Program-made: the position numbers and the translations under genes
Part shown: in pieces, positions 1-8,917 of the stretch
How positions within the stretch are numbered: the stretch's first letter is position 1
Layout of the letters: every line of letters begins with the position of its first letter
Assembly: GCA_046330395.1 (NCBI GenBank)
Contig: JAXLSS010000011.1
Span: forward strand, 40,702-104,701
Origin: Ga0077560 sp046330395
GTDB taxonomy: Bacteria; Actinomycetota; Thermoleophilia; Miltoncostaeales; Miltoncostaeaceae
Length of the DNA stretch: 64,000 nucleotides
Reading direction: 5' to 3'
Notes under the pieces: generated by a model
Told to the model about the DNA's origin: nothing
Databases searched by the model: none
The model's input: the letters and a program-made list of their open reading frames with translations, nothing else

Positions 1-1767
1 GGCGGGCCGCGCACGGACGGCTCGCCGCCGTCACCGACGATCCGGAGGAACGCGCCATGCATCTGGCACGGGCCGCGCTGGCACTCGATGTACGGCCACG
101 CTGCGGCTGCTGGACGACGCGGCCACCTCGGCCCGGGCGCGCGGCGCACCGGCCGATGCCGCCGAGCTGCTCGAACTGGCTCTGGGCGCCGGGGAACCGG
201 CACCGGAGCGGCTGGTGCGAGCCGCCGCCTGTCACGCCGACGCCGGTGACCTCGCGCGCGCCGCCTCGCAGCTTCACGACGTGGTGGACGAGCTGCCACC
301 GGGCGACCTGCGTTCACGGGCTCGGGCGCTCCTGGGACAGATCGCCTACCTCACCGACAGCTACCCGGACGCCAGCGCGCACTTCCAGCTGGCGCTCGAG
401 GAGTCACCGCCGGGCGCCGCGCGCATCCTGCTGGCCCTGCAGCTGGCGTACGTGCTGACCAACACGGGGCGACTCGGCGACGCACGGGACCTCGCGCGCC
501 AGGCGGTGCGTGAGGCGGAGGACACGGGGGATGCGTCGCTGATCGCGCCCGCGCTGGCGGTGGGGGTGATGATGGGGTTCCTCCTGGGCGACGGGCTGGA
601 CCGGGACCGGCTGGACCGGGCGCTGGCGCTGGAACCCGGCGTGGGCGATCGCATCCCCATCGTCAGCAGGCCAACGCTCATCGCCGGGCTCATCGCGTAC
701 TGGACCGGAGACCTGGAGGCCGCGCACGCCGACTTCGTGGAGACGCGGCGCCACTGCCTGGAGCGGGGTGAGGAGAGCGATCTGGTGGTGCTGACCCGCC
801 ACGGGGCGGCGCTGGAATGCGCACGCGGAGACGTGGCCGAGGCCCGCCGGATCGCCGAGGACGGCATGGAGCGCAGCTGGCACCAGGGCGCGGTGGCGCG
901 CGCGGTGGCCCTTGCCAACACGGCCGTGGTGGAGGGGTGGACGGGCGATGCGGATGCGGCCCGGGCGGCGGCGGGTGAGGCGCTGGGGATCTTCCAGCGA
1001 TGCGGCTGGAACGCCGGTGCGCTGCTGGCGCTGGAGGCGCTGGGCAACCTCGCCCTGGCCCAGGGGGACCACGCCGCCGCCGCGGCGGTGCTTGCCGACG
1101 TGGCGGCGATTATGACGGTGGAGATCGGCGACCCCGCGGTGGCGCCCTGGTGGCCGACGCCGTGGAGGCCCTTGCCGGGTGCGGCCGCCTCGACGAGGCG
1201 CAGGCCCTCCTCGACTGGATCACCGCGCGCGCGGACGCCCTGGATCGCCCGGAGGTCACCGCGGTGGCCGAGCGCTGCCGGGGTATCCAGATGATGGCGC
1301 GCGGCAGGCTCGCGCAGTCACAGCAGGCCTTCGAGCGCGCCCTCGGCGCCCATGCCCAGCGGCCGGTGCCGGCACAGCTGGCACGCACCCTGCTGCACCT
1401 GGGGCGTCTGCAGCGCCGCCGCCGGATGCGCCGGGTGGCCCGCGAGAACCTCCTCAAGGCTCAGGACATCTTCGCTGGGCTGGGTGCCGTGTACTGGCGC
1501 GACCGCTGCGCGGGCGAGCTCGCGCGGCTGGGCACCGCGCCGGGCGCGGGGGATGCGCTCACCTCATCCCAACGGCGCGTGGCCGAGCTGGCGGCCCGGG
1601 GCCTCACCAACCGGGCGGTGGCCGCCGAGCTGTTCATGAGCGAGAAGACGGTGGAGGCGCACCTCACCAACGTCTACCGCAAGCTGGACATCCACAGCCG
1701 CGCCCAGCTGGTCATGCGCTGGGGGGAGGATGCCGGCGGGGCGCCCGTGTCCTCGGCCGGCGACTGA
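1..1767 (+). pseudogene. LuxR/MalT-like ATP-dependent transcriptional regulator, 5'-truncated by window edge and frameshifted
   Basis: This is the C-terminal part of a large LuxR-family regulator; the AAA+ ATPase portion lies before the window. The visible part is a long Ala/Arg-rich, TPR-like helical region followed by a GerE/LuxR helix-turn-helix at about 1555-1725 (RRVAELAARGLTNRAVA, then KTVEAHLTNVYRKLDIHSR). The frame is broken twice. One break is near 88-93, where ALALD ends in one frame and TLRLLDDAATSARARG continues in another. The other is near 1141-1147, where adding one C to GCGCCCTGG restores the reading DPAVAPLVADAVEAL. Because the family signature is intact on both sides, I read this as one gene with base-loss errors rather than decay. 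The target genes are unknown. The 3' end overlaps the convergent membrane-protein gene. Confidence 0.8.
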
Positions 1768-2521
1768 GGTACAGGGCGTCCGCCAGCACCAGCACGATCG
1801 CCGGCGGCACGGTGTCGGGGATGGTGTCGAACACCAGGAACCACTGATCCCAGGCGAGGGTCACCGGCAGCATCGCCAGCGCCCCGCCCACGGCCCACCA
1901 CCGCCCCCGCTGGGCGGCAAGCACCGCCCCCACCACGGCCGACGACAGGAAGTCGCCGTAGCCAAGGGTGGCGCCGTGCAGCCGCGCGGACTGCAGTTGG
2001 GGCAGGTTGTGGCCGGGTGCCGCGGCGTCCAGCACGCCGGCGGAGTGCTGCAGGCGGTGGGTGAACACCAGGTGCGCGTCGATGATGGCCATCGCGATGA
2101 CGCCCAGCTTCAGCAGCGTGTACGGCGTCACCCCGGCCAGCAGGCGTCCCGCGGTGACCGCCGAGGCCGTGATCAGCAGCACCACGGCCACCTCCCCCGC
2201 CCGGGTGTGCCGATGGGCGACCGCCAGCCACAGGGCGGGGACCACCAGCGGCGCCAGCCACCAGCGTCCACCCGCGGCCGCCCACCCCAGCGCGAGGGCG
2301 GCGCCCAGGGGCACCATCACCAGCGCCACGCGGGTGATGGTGGTGGCCGACTCCGGCACCGTGGCCACCAGGGCCACCACCACCGCGATGGACAGGGGCA
2401 GCCACAACGCCCAGGCACCGGTGCGGAACCGCCGTGCCCACGCGGGCAGCCCCACGCCGGGCAGCGCCATGCCGGCGGCCTGGGCCAGCGTCAGCGCGTA
2501 GCTGTCCCAGGCGAACCACAT
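1712..2521 (-). CDS. Polytopic membrane protein with presenilin-like GxGD motif (candidate intramembrane aspartyl protease)
   Basis: A 269-residue protein with about eight predicted membrane segments. ATG at 2521 lies 5 bp after the stop of the LysR gene, so the two are probably co-transcribed. Two Asp residues sit inside consecutive hydrophobic helices: D148 in VIAMAIIDAHLVF and D190 in LGYGDFLSSAVV. A third helix holds PPAIVLVLADAL (239-250). The order Asp helix, GxGD helix, then a Pro-Ala helix is the arrangement of presenilin/signal-peptide-peptidase (A22) intramembrane proteases, where the two Asp are catalytic and the PAL helix lies near the site. The YD motif is IID here and PAL is PPA, so the match is imperfect. 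It could instead be an unrelated membrane protein that has a GYGD by chance. The substrate is unknown. Its end overlaps the convergent regulator by 56 bp. Confidence 0.7.
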   Translation of the reverse strand: MWFAWDSYALTLAQAAGMALPGVGLPAWARRFRTGAWALWLPLSIAVVVALVATVPESATTITRVALVMVPLGAALALGWAAAGGRWWLAPLVVPALWLAVAHRHTRAGEVAVVLLITASAVTAGRLLAGVTPYTLLKLGVIAMAIIDAHLVFTHRLQHSAGVLDAAAPGHNLPQLQSARLHGATLGYGDFLSSAVVGAVLAAQRGRWWAVGGALAMLPVTLAWDQWFLVFDTIPDTVPPAIVLVLADALYLSRRPRTRAPRRHPPPSA

Positions 2522-2525
2522 GTGC

Positions 2526-3428
2526 TCAGCCCACGGCGCGCAGCGCGTCGCGCAGCGCCCCGCGCACCGTGGGCCGGGCGTCCTCCGACCACACCAGCAC
2601 GCCGGTGAGGGTGAACACGGGGTGGCTGATGGCCCGCGTGGTGAGCTCCGGCAGGATGGCCTGCTGGCTCCAGGCGCGCGACACCCCCGCCACGCCCACA
2701 CCGCGCAGCAGCAGCTCGGCCATCGCACCGGGCCGGGGGTCCACCTCCTGCAGTTCCGGCTGGAACCCCATGCGCTCACATGCCCCCAGCAGGGTGTCCA
2801 GCGTGCCGGGCATGGCCTCGGTGGACCACCGCAGCACCACGGTGTGGCGCAGGTGGTCCAGGGTGAGCTCCTCGTGGGCGGCCAGCGGATGGTCGCGGTG
2901 CATCATCAGCACGGGCGCGTCGATGAACAGCGGGGTGGTCACCAGGCGCACGCCGTACACCGGCGTGTAGGTGACCGCCGCCTCCAGGTCGCCGCGCTGC
3001 ACGGCCTCCGTGGCCTGGGTGCCCATCGCCTCCACGGTCACCAGTTCCCACCCGGGCAGGCGCTCACGCAACAGGTCCAGCAGCCGCCGCACCGGCGGGT
3101 GCAGCAGGTACTGCACCCGCGGCAAACCGATGCGCAGCACGCGGCCGTCGTCGCGCACCCGCACCCGCTCCACGGCCTCGTGCACGGTGCGCAACGCCGG
3201 GGCCACCTGCGCGGCCAGCGCCTCGCCCACCTGTGTGAGGCGCACGGGCCGCACCGAGCGGTCCACCAACAGCACGCCCAGCGATGCCTCCAGCCGCGCG
3301 ATCTGCTGGCTGAGGCTGGGCTGGGTGATGCCCAGCGCCGCCGCCGCCCGGCCGAAATGCGGGTCGTGGGCCAGCGCCACGAGACCCGCCAGCCGTCCGA
3401 GTTCACCGCCCGAGGCCGCCCGCTCCAT
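2526..3428 (-). CDS. LysR-family transcriptional regulator
   Basis: A 300-residue LysR-type regulator. The N-terminal winged HTH is clear (FGRAAAALGITQPSLSQQIARLE at residues about 25-47 is the family pattern), followed by a periplasmic-binding-like effector domain that ends near WSEDARPTVRGALRDAL. ATG at 3428 is chosen over an in-frame TTG at 3434. It is divergent from the SDR gene at 3527 and shares a 98-bp spacer carrying an ATAGG-N5-CCTAT dyad that overlaps its own start codon, suggesting autoregulation and control of the SDR. The downstream membrane-protein gene begins 5 bp after its stop. The inducer cannot be told from sequence. Confidence 0.92.
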   Translation of the reverse strand: MERAASGGELGRLAGLVALAHDPHFGRAAAALGITQPSLSQQIARLEASLGVLLVDRSVRPVRLTQVGEALAAQVAPALRTVHEAVERVRVRDDGRVLRIGLPRVQYLLHPPVRRLLDLLRERLPGWELVTVEAMGTQATEAVQRGDLEAAVTYTPVYGVRLVTTPLFIDAPVLMMHRDHPLAAHEELTLDHLRHTVVLRWSTEAMPGTLDTLLGACERMGFQPELQEVDPRPGAMAELLLRGVGVAGVSRAWSQQAILPELTTRAISHPVFTLTGVLVWSEDARPTVRGALRDALRAVG

Positions 3429-3441
3429 AGGCAAACCCTAT
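3427..3441. promoter_or_regulatory. Inverted repeat ATAGG-N5-CCTAT, probable LysR operator
   Basis: Perfect 5+5 dyad (ATAGG CAAAC CCTAT) in the divergent lysR-SDR spacer; its left arm contains the lysR ATG on the minus strand. LysR regulators bind T-N11-A type interrupted dyads, and this one has that form. A related half-site CCTAT recurs about 20 bp further right (in ATTCCTATTGG). Binding by the adjacent LysR protein is inference. Confidence 0.5.
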
Positions 3442-3526
3442 CGAAGGGCGAGGCATTCCTATTGGCGGCACGGGGGTCGCGCGCGCAAGGGTGTGGCCAT
3501 CAGCACGCCACCGGGGAGGTCATGGA

Positions 3527-4396
3527 ATGTCGTCGGGTACGCACCCGTTCAACCTAGAGGGGAAGACCGCCCTGGTCACCGGCGCGTCCGCCGGCCTGGG
3601 CGTGGAGTTCGTGCGGGCGCTGTCGGCCGCGGGAGCCAACGTGGTGCTGGCCGCCCGCCGCGTGGAGCCCATGCAGAAGCTGGCCGACGAGCTGGCCGCC
3701 GGCGGCGCGGGCGTGCTGGTGCACGCCTGTGACATCACCGACGAGGCGCAGGTGAACGCCACGGTGGAGGCCGCGGTGGCGAAGTTCGGCGGCCTGCACA
3801 TCGCCGTGGCCAACGCCGGCGCGGTGCCGGAGGGCCTCGCGGTGCCCGAGAAGATGCCCGCCGACCTGTTCCGGCAGTCCATCGACATCAACCTCACCGG
3901 CACGTTCATCACGGCGGCGGCGGCGGCGCGGCACATGCTCACCCACGGCGGCGGCAGCATCATCATGCTGTCGTCGGTGGCGGGCGTGAGCGGGCACCAC
4001 AACATCCCCATCGCCTACGCGGCCGCCAAGGCGGCCACCACCCACATGGCCAAGTACCTGGCGGTGGTGTGGGCCGACCGCGGCGTGCGCGTCAACGCCA
4101 TCGGCCCCGGCTGGTTCCCCAGCGAGATGACCGAGGCGGCCCTGGCCGTGCCGGCCTTCCGCGCCCGCATCGAGGAGCAGACCCCGCTGGGCCGGCTCGG
4201 CAACCCCAGCGAGCTCATCGGTGCCCTGATGCTGCTGGCATCCGACGCCGGCAGCTACATCACCGGCCAGACCCTGATGGTGGACGGCGGCATGTCGGCC
4301 TCCATCGGCGCCAGCCCCTACCCGGACGAGCTGCACGGCCTCACCGAGGCCATCATGCCCCACGGCCTGGGGTCCCGGCTCACGCCCGGCGCCTAG
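3527..4396 (+). CDS. SDR family NAD(P)-dependent oxidoreductase
   Basis: A 289-residue classical short-chain dehydrogenase/reductase. It has the nucleotide-binding glycine motif TGASAGLG near residue 17, NAG in VANAGAVPE, a catalytic Ser in MLSSVAGVSG, and the YxxxK pair in AYAAAKAATTH. The C-terminal GGMSA segment is that of the FabG-like branch (ITGQTLMVDGG). The start is the ATG at 3527, preceded by GGGGAGGT with 6-bp spacing; an upstream in-frame GTG has no such site. The substrate is unknown. Divergent from lysR, so probably under its control. Confidence 0.93.
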   Translation: MSSGTHPFNLEGKTALVTGASAGLGVEFVRALSAAGANVVLAARRVEPMQKLADELAAGGAGVLVHACDITDEAQVNATVEAAVAKFGGLHIAVANAGAVPEGLAVPEKMPADLFRQSIDINLTGTFITAAAAARHMLTHGGGSIIMLSSVAGVSGHHNIPIAYAAAKAATTHMAKYLAVVWADRGVRVNAIGPGWFPSEMTEAALAVPAFRARIEEQTPLGRLGNPSELIGALMLLASDAGSYITGQTLMVDGGMSASIGASPYPDELHGLTEAIMPHGLGSRLTPGA

Positions 4397-4447
4397 CGAG
4401 CCGCAACGGGGGGTCCCCGCACCCCCCGGCGCGGTCGCCGCGCAGAT

Positions 4448-4468
4448 TCCGCCGGTGGCGCCGGCGGA
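4448..4468 (+). terminator. GC-rich hairpin after SDR gene
   Basis: Perfect 8-bp stem TCCGCCGG / CCGGCGGA with 5-nt loop TGGCG, 51 bp after the SDR stop and 23 bp before the next ATG. There is no U-tract. It could be a terminator or simply GC-rich palindromy. Confidence 0.4.
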
Positions 4469-4491
4469 GGCGACGGGGATACGTTCCCCCC

Positions 4492-5895
4492 ATGCTCCGG
4501 CCCGCCCACCTGGCCGTCGCCAGCCTCGTCGCCGTGCTCGTCGCGGCGGGCGGCCCGGCCGATGCCGCAACGCTGACGGTCACCACCGGTCTGGACACGG
4601 GCGACGGTGTCTGCGACGCCACCTGCTCCCTGCGCGATGCGGTCACGGTGGCCAACGCCACCGGCACCTCCAACGACATCGTCCTTCCCGCCGGGACGTT
4701 CTTCCTCACCACGACCGGTGGCGGGGAGGACGCCAACAAGACCGGCGACCTTGATGTCACCAACGACCTCACCATCCGGGGAGCCGGGCCGGGTGCCACC
4801 ACGATCCAGGCGGCGATGGGGGACCGTGTGATCGACGTCCTCGCGGGCGCCGGCCTGCGGCTGTTCGACCTGACCCTCACGGGGGGTGTGGCACCCGTGG
4901 ACGAGGGCGGTGGGGGCATTCGCGACACCACCGGCGGCGGGCTGGCCCTGCAGCGCGTGGTGGTGCGCGGCAACCTCGGACCGGGTTCCCTCACCGGGTA
5001 CGGCGGTGGCATCCGGATGTCGGGGGCCCACCTGTCCACCGACGCCGTGGCGATCGTGGGCAACGCGGCGTGGGGCGGGGCGTTCGGCGGGGGGATCTTC
5101 CTGTCCGGCCCGGGCACCTCGGCCGACCTGGTGAACACCACCATCGCCGGCAACGTCGGGAACACCGCCGGCGGAGGGCTCTACAGCAACACGCCGGTTC
5201 CCATCAGCATGGTCAACGTCACGCTCGCCGGAAACCGGTCGTCCAACGGCGCCGGCGGCGTGGACGGGGACTTGTCACGACTCACCGCACGGTCGTCGAT
5301 CATCACGGGAAACGCGGGGGCCAACTGCGGAGTGGGTGTCACGCTGACCAGCGAGGGCGGCAACGTGGCCGACGCTGCCTGCGGGCTCAACCTGGCATCC
5401 GACGTCCATGCCGCCGACCCGTTGCTCGAGCCGCTCACCCTCAACGCGGCCATGCCCGTGATGCTCCCGGCGGCCGGCAGCCCGGCGCTGGATCGCGCGG
5501 TGGGGACGTGCCCGTCGGCCGACGCCACCGGGCTGGCGCGGCCCCAGGGACCGCGCTGCGACGCGGGCGCCGCTGAGCGCCCCGTGCCCGTCGTGGCGCC
5601 CGCCTCATCCGCACCCGTCACCACGCCCGTGGCGCCGATCGCCGCGGGGCTGCCCCGCATCCTGGGCCCGGCCCGCGTGGGTCATGTGATCTCGTGCCGG
5701 ATGCCCGTGTTCCGTGGCGCCACGCTGGTGGGCCGGGCCTGGCTGCGCAACGGCCGCGCCATCCGACGGGCGACGCGCGCGACCTACCGGGTGACGCGCG
5801 CGGACGCCGGCCGTGTGCTGACCTGTCGGGTTACCGCCACCGGCGCCGGGGGCCGCACCGTGTCGGTCTCACTGGGAATCCTCGCGCGCGCCTGA
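4492..5895 (+). CDS. Secreted CSLREA-domain right-handed beta-helix protein
   Basis: A 467-residue exported protein. It has a signal peptide (hydrophobic run to about residue 26, ending ADA), then TLTVTTGLDTGDGVCDATCSLRDAVTVAN, the CSLREA domain that begins many secreted parallel beta-helix proteins. Repeating Gly/Asn-rich coils follow to about residue 330 (GGGIR, NTTIAGNVGN, VNVTLAGN), with a closing segment where ALDRA and a conserved Cys-rich turn occur. The last 85 residues form a small Ig-like module (AGRVLTCRVTATGAGG) common at the C-terminus of secreted actinobacterial proteins. It probably acts at the cell surface as an adhesin or polysaccharide-active protein; no catalytic residues are recognised. 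Confidence 0.85.
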   Translation: MLRPAHLAVASLVAVLVAAGGPADAATLTVTTGLDTGDGVCDATCSLRDAVTVANATGTSNDIVLPAGTFFLTTTGGGEDANKTGDLDVTNDLTIRGAGPGATTIQAAMGDRVIDVLAGAGLRLFDLTLTGGVAPVDEGGGGIRDTTGGGLALQRVVVRGNLGPGSLTGYGGGIRMSGAHLSTDAVAIVGNAAWGGAFGGGIFLSGPGTSADLVNTTIAGNVGNTAGGGLYSNTPVPISMVNVTLAGNRSSNGAGGVDGDLSRLTARSSIITGNAGANCGVGVTLTSEGGNVADAACGLNLASDVHAADPLLEPLTLNAAMPVMLPAAGSPALDRAVGTCPSADATGLARPQGPRCDAGAAERPVPVVAPASSAPVTTPVAPIAAGLPRILGPARVGHVISCRMPVFRGATLVGRAWLRNGRAIRRATRATYRVTRADAGRVLTCRVTATGAGGRTVSVSLGILARA

Positions 5896-6005
5896 CCGAT
5901 CGGGCGGCCAAATCATGACCGCAGAATCCTGTGCGCGGGGCCATGAGCGAACGGCTCCGGCTGGCCGAACCTTGGGGGACGGATCACGACCCCTGGGAGG
6001 CGGTC

Positions 6006-6185
6006 ATGTCGCGAAGTCCTGAACCCACGCTGCACACGGTGTGGCAGCCCTGCGGGTCATGCTGGGGGCAGCGGGTCATCTGGCACCGTGGCCCCGGGGG
6101 CCGGATGCGCCGCGAGTGCTGCCCCGGCTGCCTGGGCGTGGGGGAGCGCGCCGTCCTGGTGGCCGCCGGGTCCCGCGGGAGCTGA
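6006..6185 (+). CDS. Small protein with two DnaJ-type zinc-knuckle motifs
   Basis: A 59-residue ORF whose ATG at 6006 is preceded by GGGAGG at good spacing. It carries CxxC at C16/C19 (PCGSCWGQ) and CxxC at C39/C42 followed by LGVG (CCPGCLGVG). This resembles a pair of DnaJ CxxCxGxG repeats that would bind one zinc ion. Its last 129 bp overlap the 3' end of the convergent acyl-CoA synthetase gene. Such mini zinc-ribbon proteins are often of unknown function. It may be a real small gene or a lucky shadow of the long antisense tail. An earlier in-frame ATG at 5943 would add 21 residues. Confidence 0.45.
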   Translation: MSRSPEPTLHTVWQPCGSCWGQRVIWHRGPGGRMRRECCPGCLGVGERAVLVAAGSRGS

Positions 6186-8846
6186 GGGGAGCAGGTCCAG
6201 GCCCAGCCGGACGGTCTCGTGGTCCTCACCCGGTCCCACGGCGAAGCCGAGACCCCGCGCAAGGGTGAGCATGCGGGTGTTCTCCGCCAGCACCAGGGCG
6301 GAGATGTGGGTGGTGCCGCGGCCTCGCAGCAGGTGGATGATCTTCTGCAGCAGCACCTCGCCCAGCCCCTTGCCCTTCAGGTCGGACCGCACGCTGATGC
6401 CGAACTCCGCGTCGGTGTTGTCCGGGTCGATGGCGGCGCGCACCACCCCCAGGGTCTCCTCCTGGCCGTCGGGTCCTGGGGCCACCGCCACGATGGCGAT
6501 CTCGCGCTCGTAGTCCACCTGGGTGAGCCGCGCCAGCTGGCTGTGGGGGATGGTGCGGCGGCTGTAGAACACCCGCAGCCGCACGTCCTCGGGATCCATG
6601 CGTTCCAGGAAGCTGCGGTGCTGCGGCTCGTCCTCCGGGCGGATGGGTCGCAGGGTCACGCCCCGGCCGTCCCAGGTGATGCGCTCCACTTGCTCGGCGG
6701 GGTACGGGCGGATGGCGAACTCGGCCTGACCGGCGGGCCGGGTGGCGCTGACACGCACCCGCGCGTCCAGGGCCACCGCGCCGTCGGGTGAGGCGATCAG
6801 CGGGTTGATGTCCAGCTCGCACAGCTCCGGCAGGTCGGCCAGCATCTGGGAGACGGCCATCAGGACCCGGTGCACGGCGTCGCGGTCGGCCGGCGGCGTG
6901 TCGCGGAACCCCGCCAGCAGACGCGCCACGCGGGTGCGGTCCACCAGGGACCGGGCCAGCACCTCGTTGAGGGGCGGCAGGCCCACGGCCCGGTCGGCCA
7001 CCACCTCCACGGCGGTGCCGCCCTGCCCGAACAGGATGGTGGGGCCGAACACGCTGTCCACCGACGCCCCCACGATGAGCTCGCGCGCGTGGGTGTGGGG
7101 GGCCATGGCCTGCACCGTGAAGCCATCGATTCGGGCGTCGGGGCGCACCCGGCGCACGCGCTGCAGCATCCGCTCGGCCGTCTCGTGCACCTGCGTGGCG
7201 TCCGCCAGGCCCAGGGCCACGCCCCCCACGTCCGACTTGTGGGTGATGTCCCGGGACAGGATCTTCAGCACCGCGGGGAAGCCCACCTCGCCCGCCACGC
7301 GGGCCGCCGCCTCGGCGTCGGCCGGGCATTCGACGGTGGCCACGACGGGGATGCCGTAGGCGGCCAGCAGCCGTTTGGCCTCGGGCTCGGTGAGCAGCTC
7401 CCGGCCCTGGCGCAGCACCTCGGTGAGCCCCGCTCGCAGCATCATCAGGTCGGGCGGTGAGGCCTCGGGCGGCGCCAGGGCCGCCGGGGTCTGGGTGAGC
7501 TGCACCTGGTTGCGGCGGTAGGTCAGCAGCATCCCGAAGGCCTGCACGGCCATCTCCGGCGTGGGGTAGGTGGCGATGCGCGCCTCGCGGAAGGTCTCCT
7601 CGGCCTCCCGCACCGCGGCATCACCCAGCCACGCGCTCATCACGCGGTGACGGTGACGGCCCACCACGGGCACCAGCGCCCGGGAGATCTCGGCGCTGGG
7701 CACGATGGCCGTGGGGGCGTGCACCATCAGCAGGGCGCCCGCACCCCGGTCGGCCATGAGAGCCTCGAGGGCGTCCACGTACCGCTGCCCGGGCGCGTCG
7801 CCGATGATGTCCACGGGGTTGCCGTGCGACCAGTTGGCCGGAAGCACCCCGTCCAGCCGCGCCAGGGTTTCCTCCGACAGCTCGGCCAGGCGCACCCCGA
7901 AGCGCGCCGCCGCGTCGGCGGCCATCACCCCCGCCCCGCCGCCGTTGGTGAGGATGGTGAGGCGCTCGTCGGTGGAGGTGCGGAACCGCGACACCACCTC
8001 GGCCGCCAGGAACAGCTGCTGCAGGGTGTCCACCCGCAGCATGCCGGCGCGGGCGAACGCGGCGTCGTACACCATGTCCGATCCGGCCAGGGCCCCGGTG
8101 TGGCTGGCGGCCGCACGCTGACCCTGCTCGGAGCGCCCGGATTTCACCACCACCACCGGCTTGTTGCGGGCCGCCGCCCGCGCCGCGGACATGAACTTGC
8201 GCGGCTGGTCGATGCTCTCGATGTACATCAGCACTGCGTGCGTGCGGGGGTCGCTGGCCAGGTAGTCCAGCATGTCCCCGAAGTCCACGTCGGCGCTCTC
8301 GCCCACCGACGCGATCTGCGAGAAGCCGATGGCCTGGCCGTTGGCCCAGTCCAGCACGGCGGTCACCAGGGCGCCCGACTGGGAGACGAACGCCAACTCC
8401 CCCGGCCGCGCGGCGGTGTGGGCGAACGATGCGTTCAGCCCGATGTGCGGGTTGAGCAGCCCGATGCAGTTGGGGCCCAGCACGCGCAGCAGGTGGGGCC
8501 GGGCGGCTCGCAGCATGTCCAGCTTGGTGGCGGCGTCCAGCCCTGCGGTCACCACCACGGCCGCCTTGGCGCCCATCCGGCCGGCCTCGTCGATGAGCCC
8601 GGGCACCGTGGCCGGCGGCGTCGCGATCACCACAAGCTCGGGCACCTGGGGCAACTCGCCGATGCGCGCGTGCACCGGCAGACCGTCCAGCTCGGTGAGC
8701 TTCGGGTTGACGGCCATGAAGGCGCCGGTGAACCCGTCGCGGATGTTGCGCCACACCTGCCCGCCCACGCTGTTGGGACGGTTCGAGGCACCCACCACCG
8801 CGACGCTGCGCGGGTCGAACAGCTGGTCGAGGTTGCGGACGCTCAT
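6057..8846 (-). CDS. NDP-forming acyl-CoA synthetase fused to GNAT acetyltransferase (Pat/PatZ-like)
   Basis: A 929-residue fusion. In order: CoA-binding Rossmann domain (SVAVVGASNRPNSVG, residues about 12-130), succinyl-CoA-synthetase-like domains with AASHTGALAGSD (the His aligns with the phosphorylated His of SCS alpha), an ATP-grasp domain at about 490-715 (DITHKSDVGGVALGL, GQGGTAVEV), and a C-terminal GNAT domain at about 755-905 (DLKGKGLGEVLLQKIIHLL is the acetyl-CoA loop). Proteins of this build include the protein lysine acetyltransferases Pat/PatZ that control acetyl-CoA synthetase. Because the His loop is kept, acyl-CoA ligase activity may also persist. ATG at 8846. The last 45 residues after the GNAT fold look like read-through tail overlapping a convergent small ORF. 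Confidence 0.9.
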   Translation of the reverse strand: MSVRNLDQLFDPRSVAVVGASNRPNSVGGQVWRNIRDGFTGAFMAVNPKLTELDGLPVHARIGELPQVPELVVIATPPATVPGLIDEAGRMGAKAAVVVTAGLDAATKLDMLRAARPHLLRVLGPNCIGLLNPHIGLNASFAHTAARPGELAFVSQSGALVTAVLDWANGQAIGFSQIASVGESADVDFGDMLDYLASDPRTHAVLMYIESIDQPRKFMSAARAAARNKPVVVVKSGRSEQGQRAAASHTGALAGSDMVYDAAFARAGMLRVDTLQQLFLAAEVVSRFRTSTDERLTILTNGGGAGVMAADAAARFGVRLAELSEETLARLDGVLPANWSHGNPVDIIGDAPGQRYVDALEALMADRGAGALLMVHAPTAIVPSAEISRALVPVVGRHRHRVMSAWLGDAAVREAEETFREARIATYPTPEMAVQAFGMLLTYRRNQVQLTQTPAALAPPEASPPDLMMLRAGLTEVLRQGRELLTEPEAKRLLAAYGIPVVATVECPADAEAAARVAGEVGFPAVLKILSRDITHKSDVGGVALGLADATQVHETAERMLQRVRRVRPDARIDGFTVQAMAPHTHARELIVGASVDSVFGPTILFGQGGTAVEVVADRAVGLPPLNEVLARSLVDRTRVARLLAGFRDTPPADRDAVHRVLMAVSQMLADLPELCELDINPLIASPDGAVALDARVRVSATRPAGQAEFAIRPYPAEQVERITWDGRGVTLRPIRPEDEPQHRSFLERMDPEDVRLRVFYSRRTIPHSQLARLTQVDYEREIAIVAVAPGPDGQEETLGVVRAAIDPDNTDAEFGISVRSDLKGKGLGEVLLQKIIHLLRGRGTTHISALVLAENTRMLTLARGLGFAVGPGEDHETVRLGLDLLPSAPAGPGGHQDGALPHAQAAGAALAAHPAPGATVPDDPLPPA

Positions 8847-8917
8847 GGCTGTGGCGCATCGTGGAAGCGCACCACCCCACGGTACGCCCATGGGTGGTCA
8901 CCGGCCATGCGGTACCG

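Noticed and set aside
1712..2521. Prepilin peptidase (A24) for the GxGD protein
   Set aside because: Prepilin peptidases have their GxGD followed by a K/M-rich pattern and a different first Asp; the trailing PPA helix and short D-to-D spacing fit the presenilin type better.
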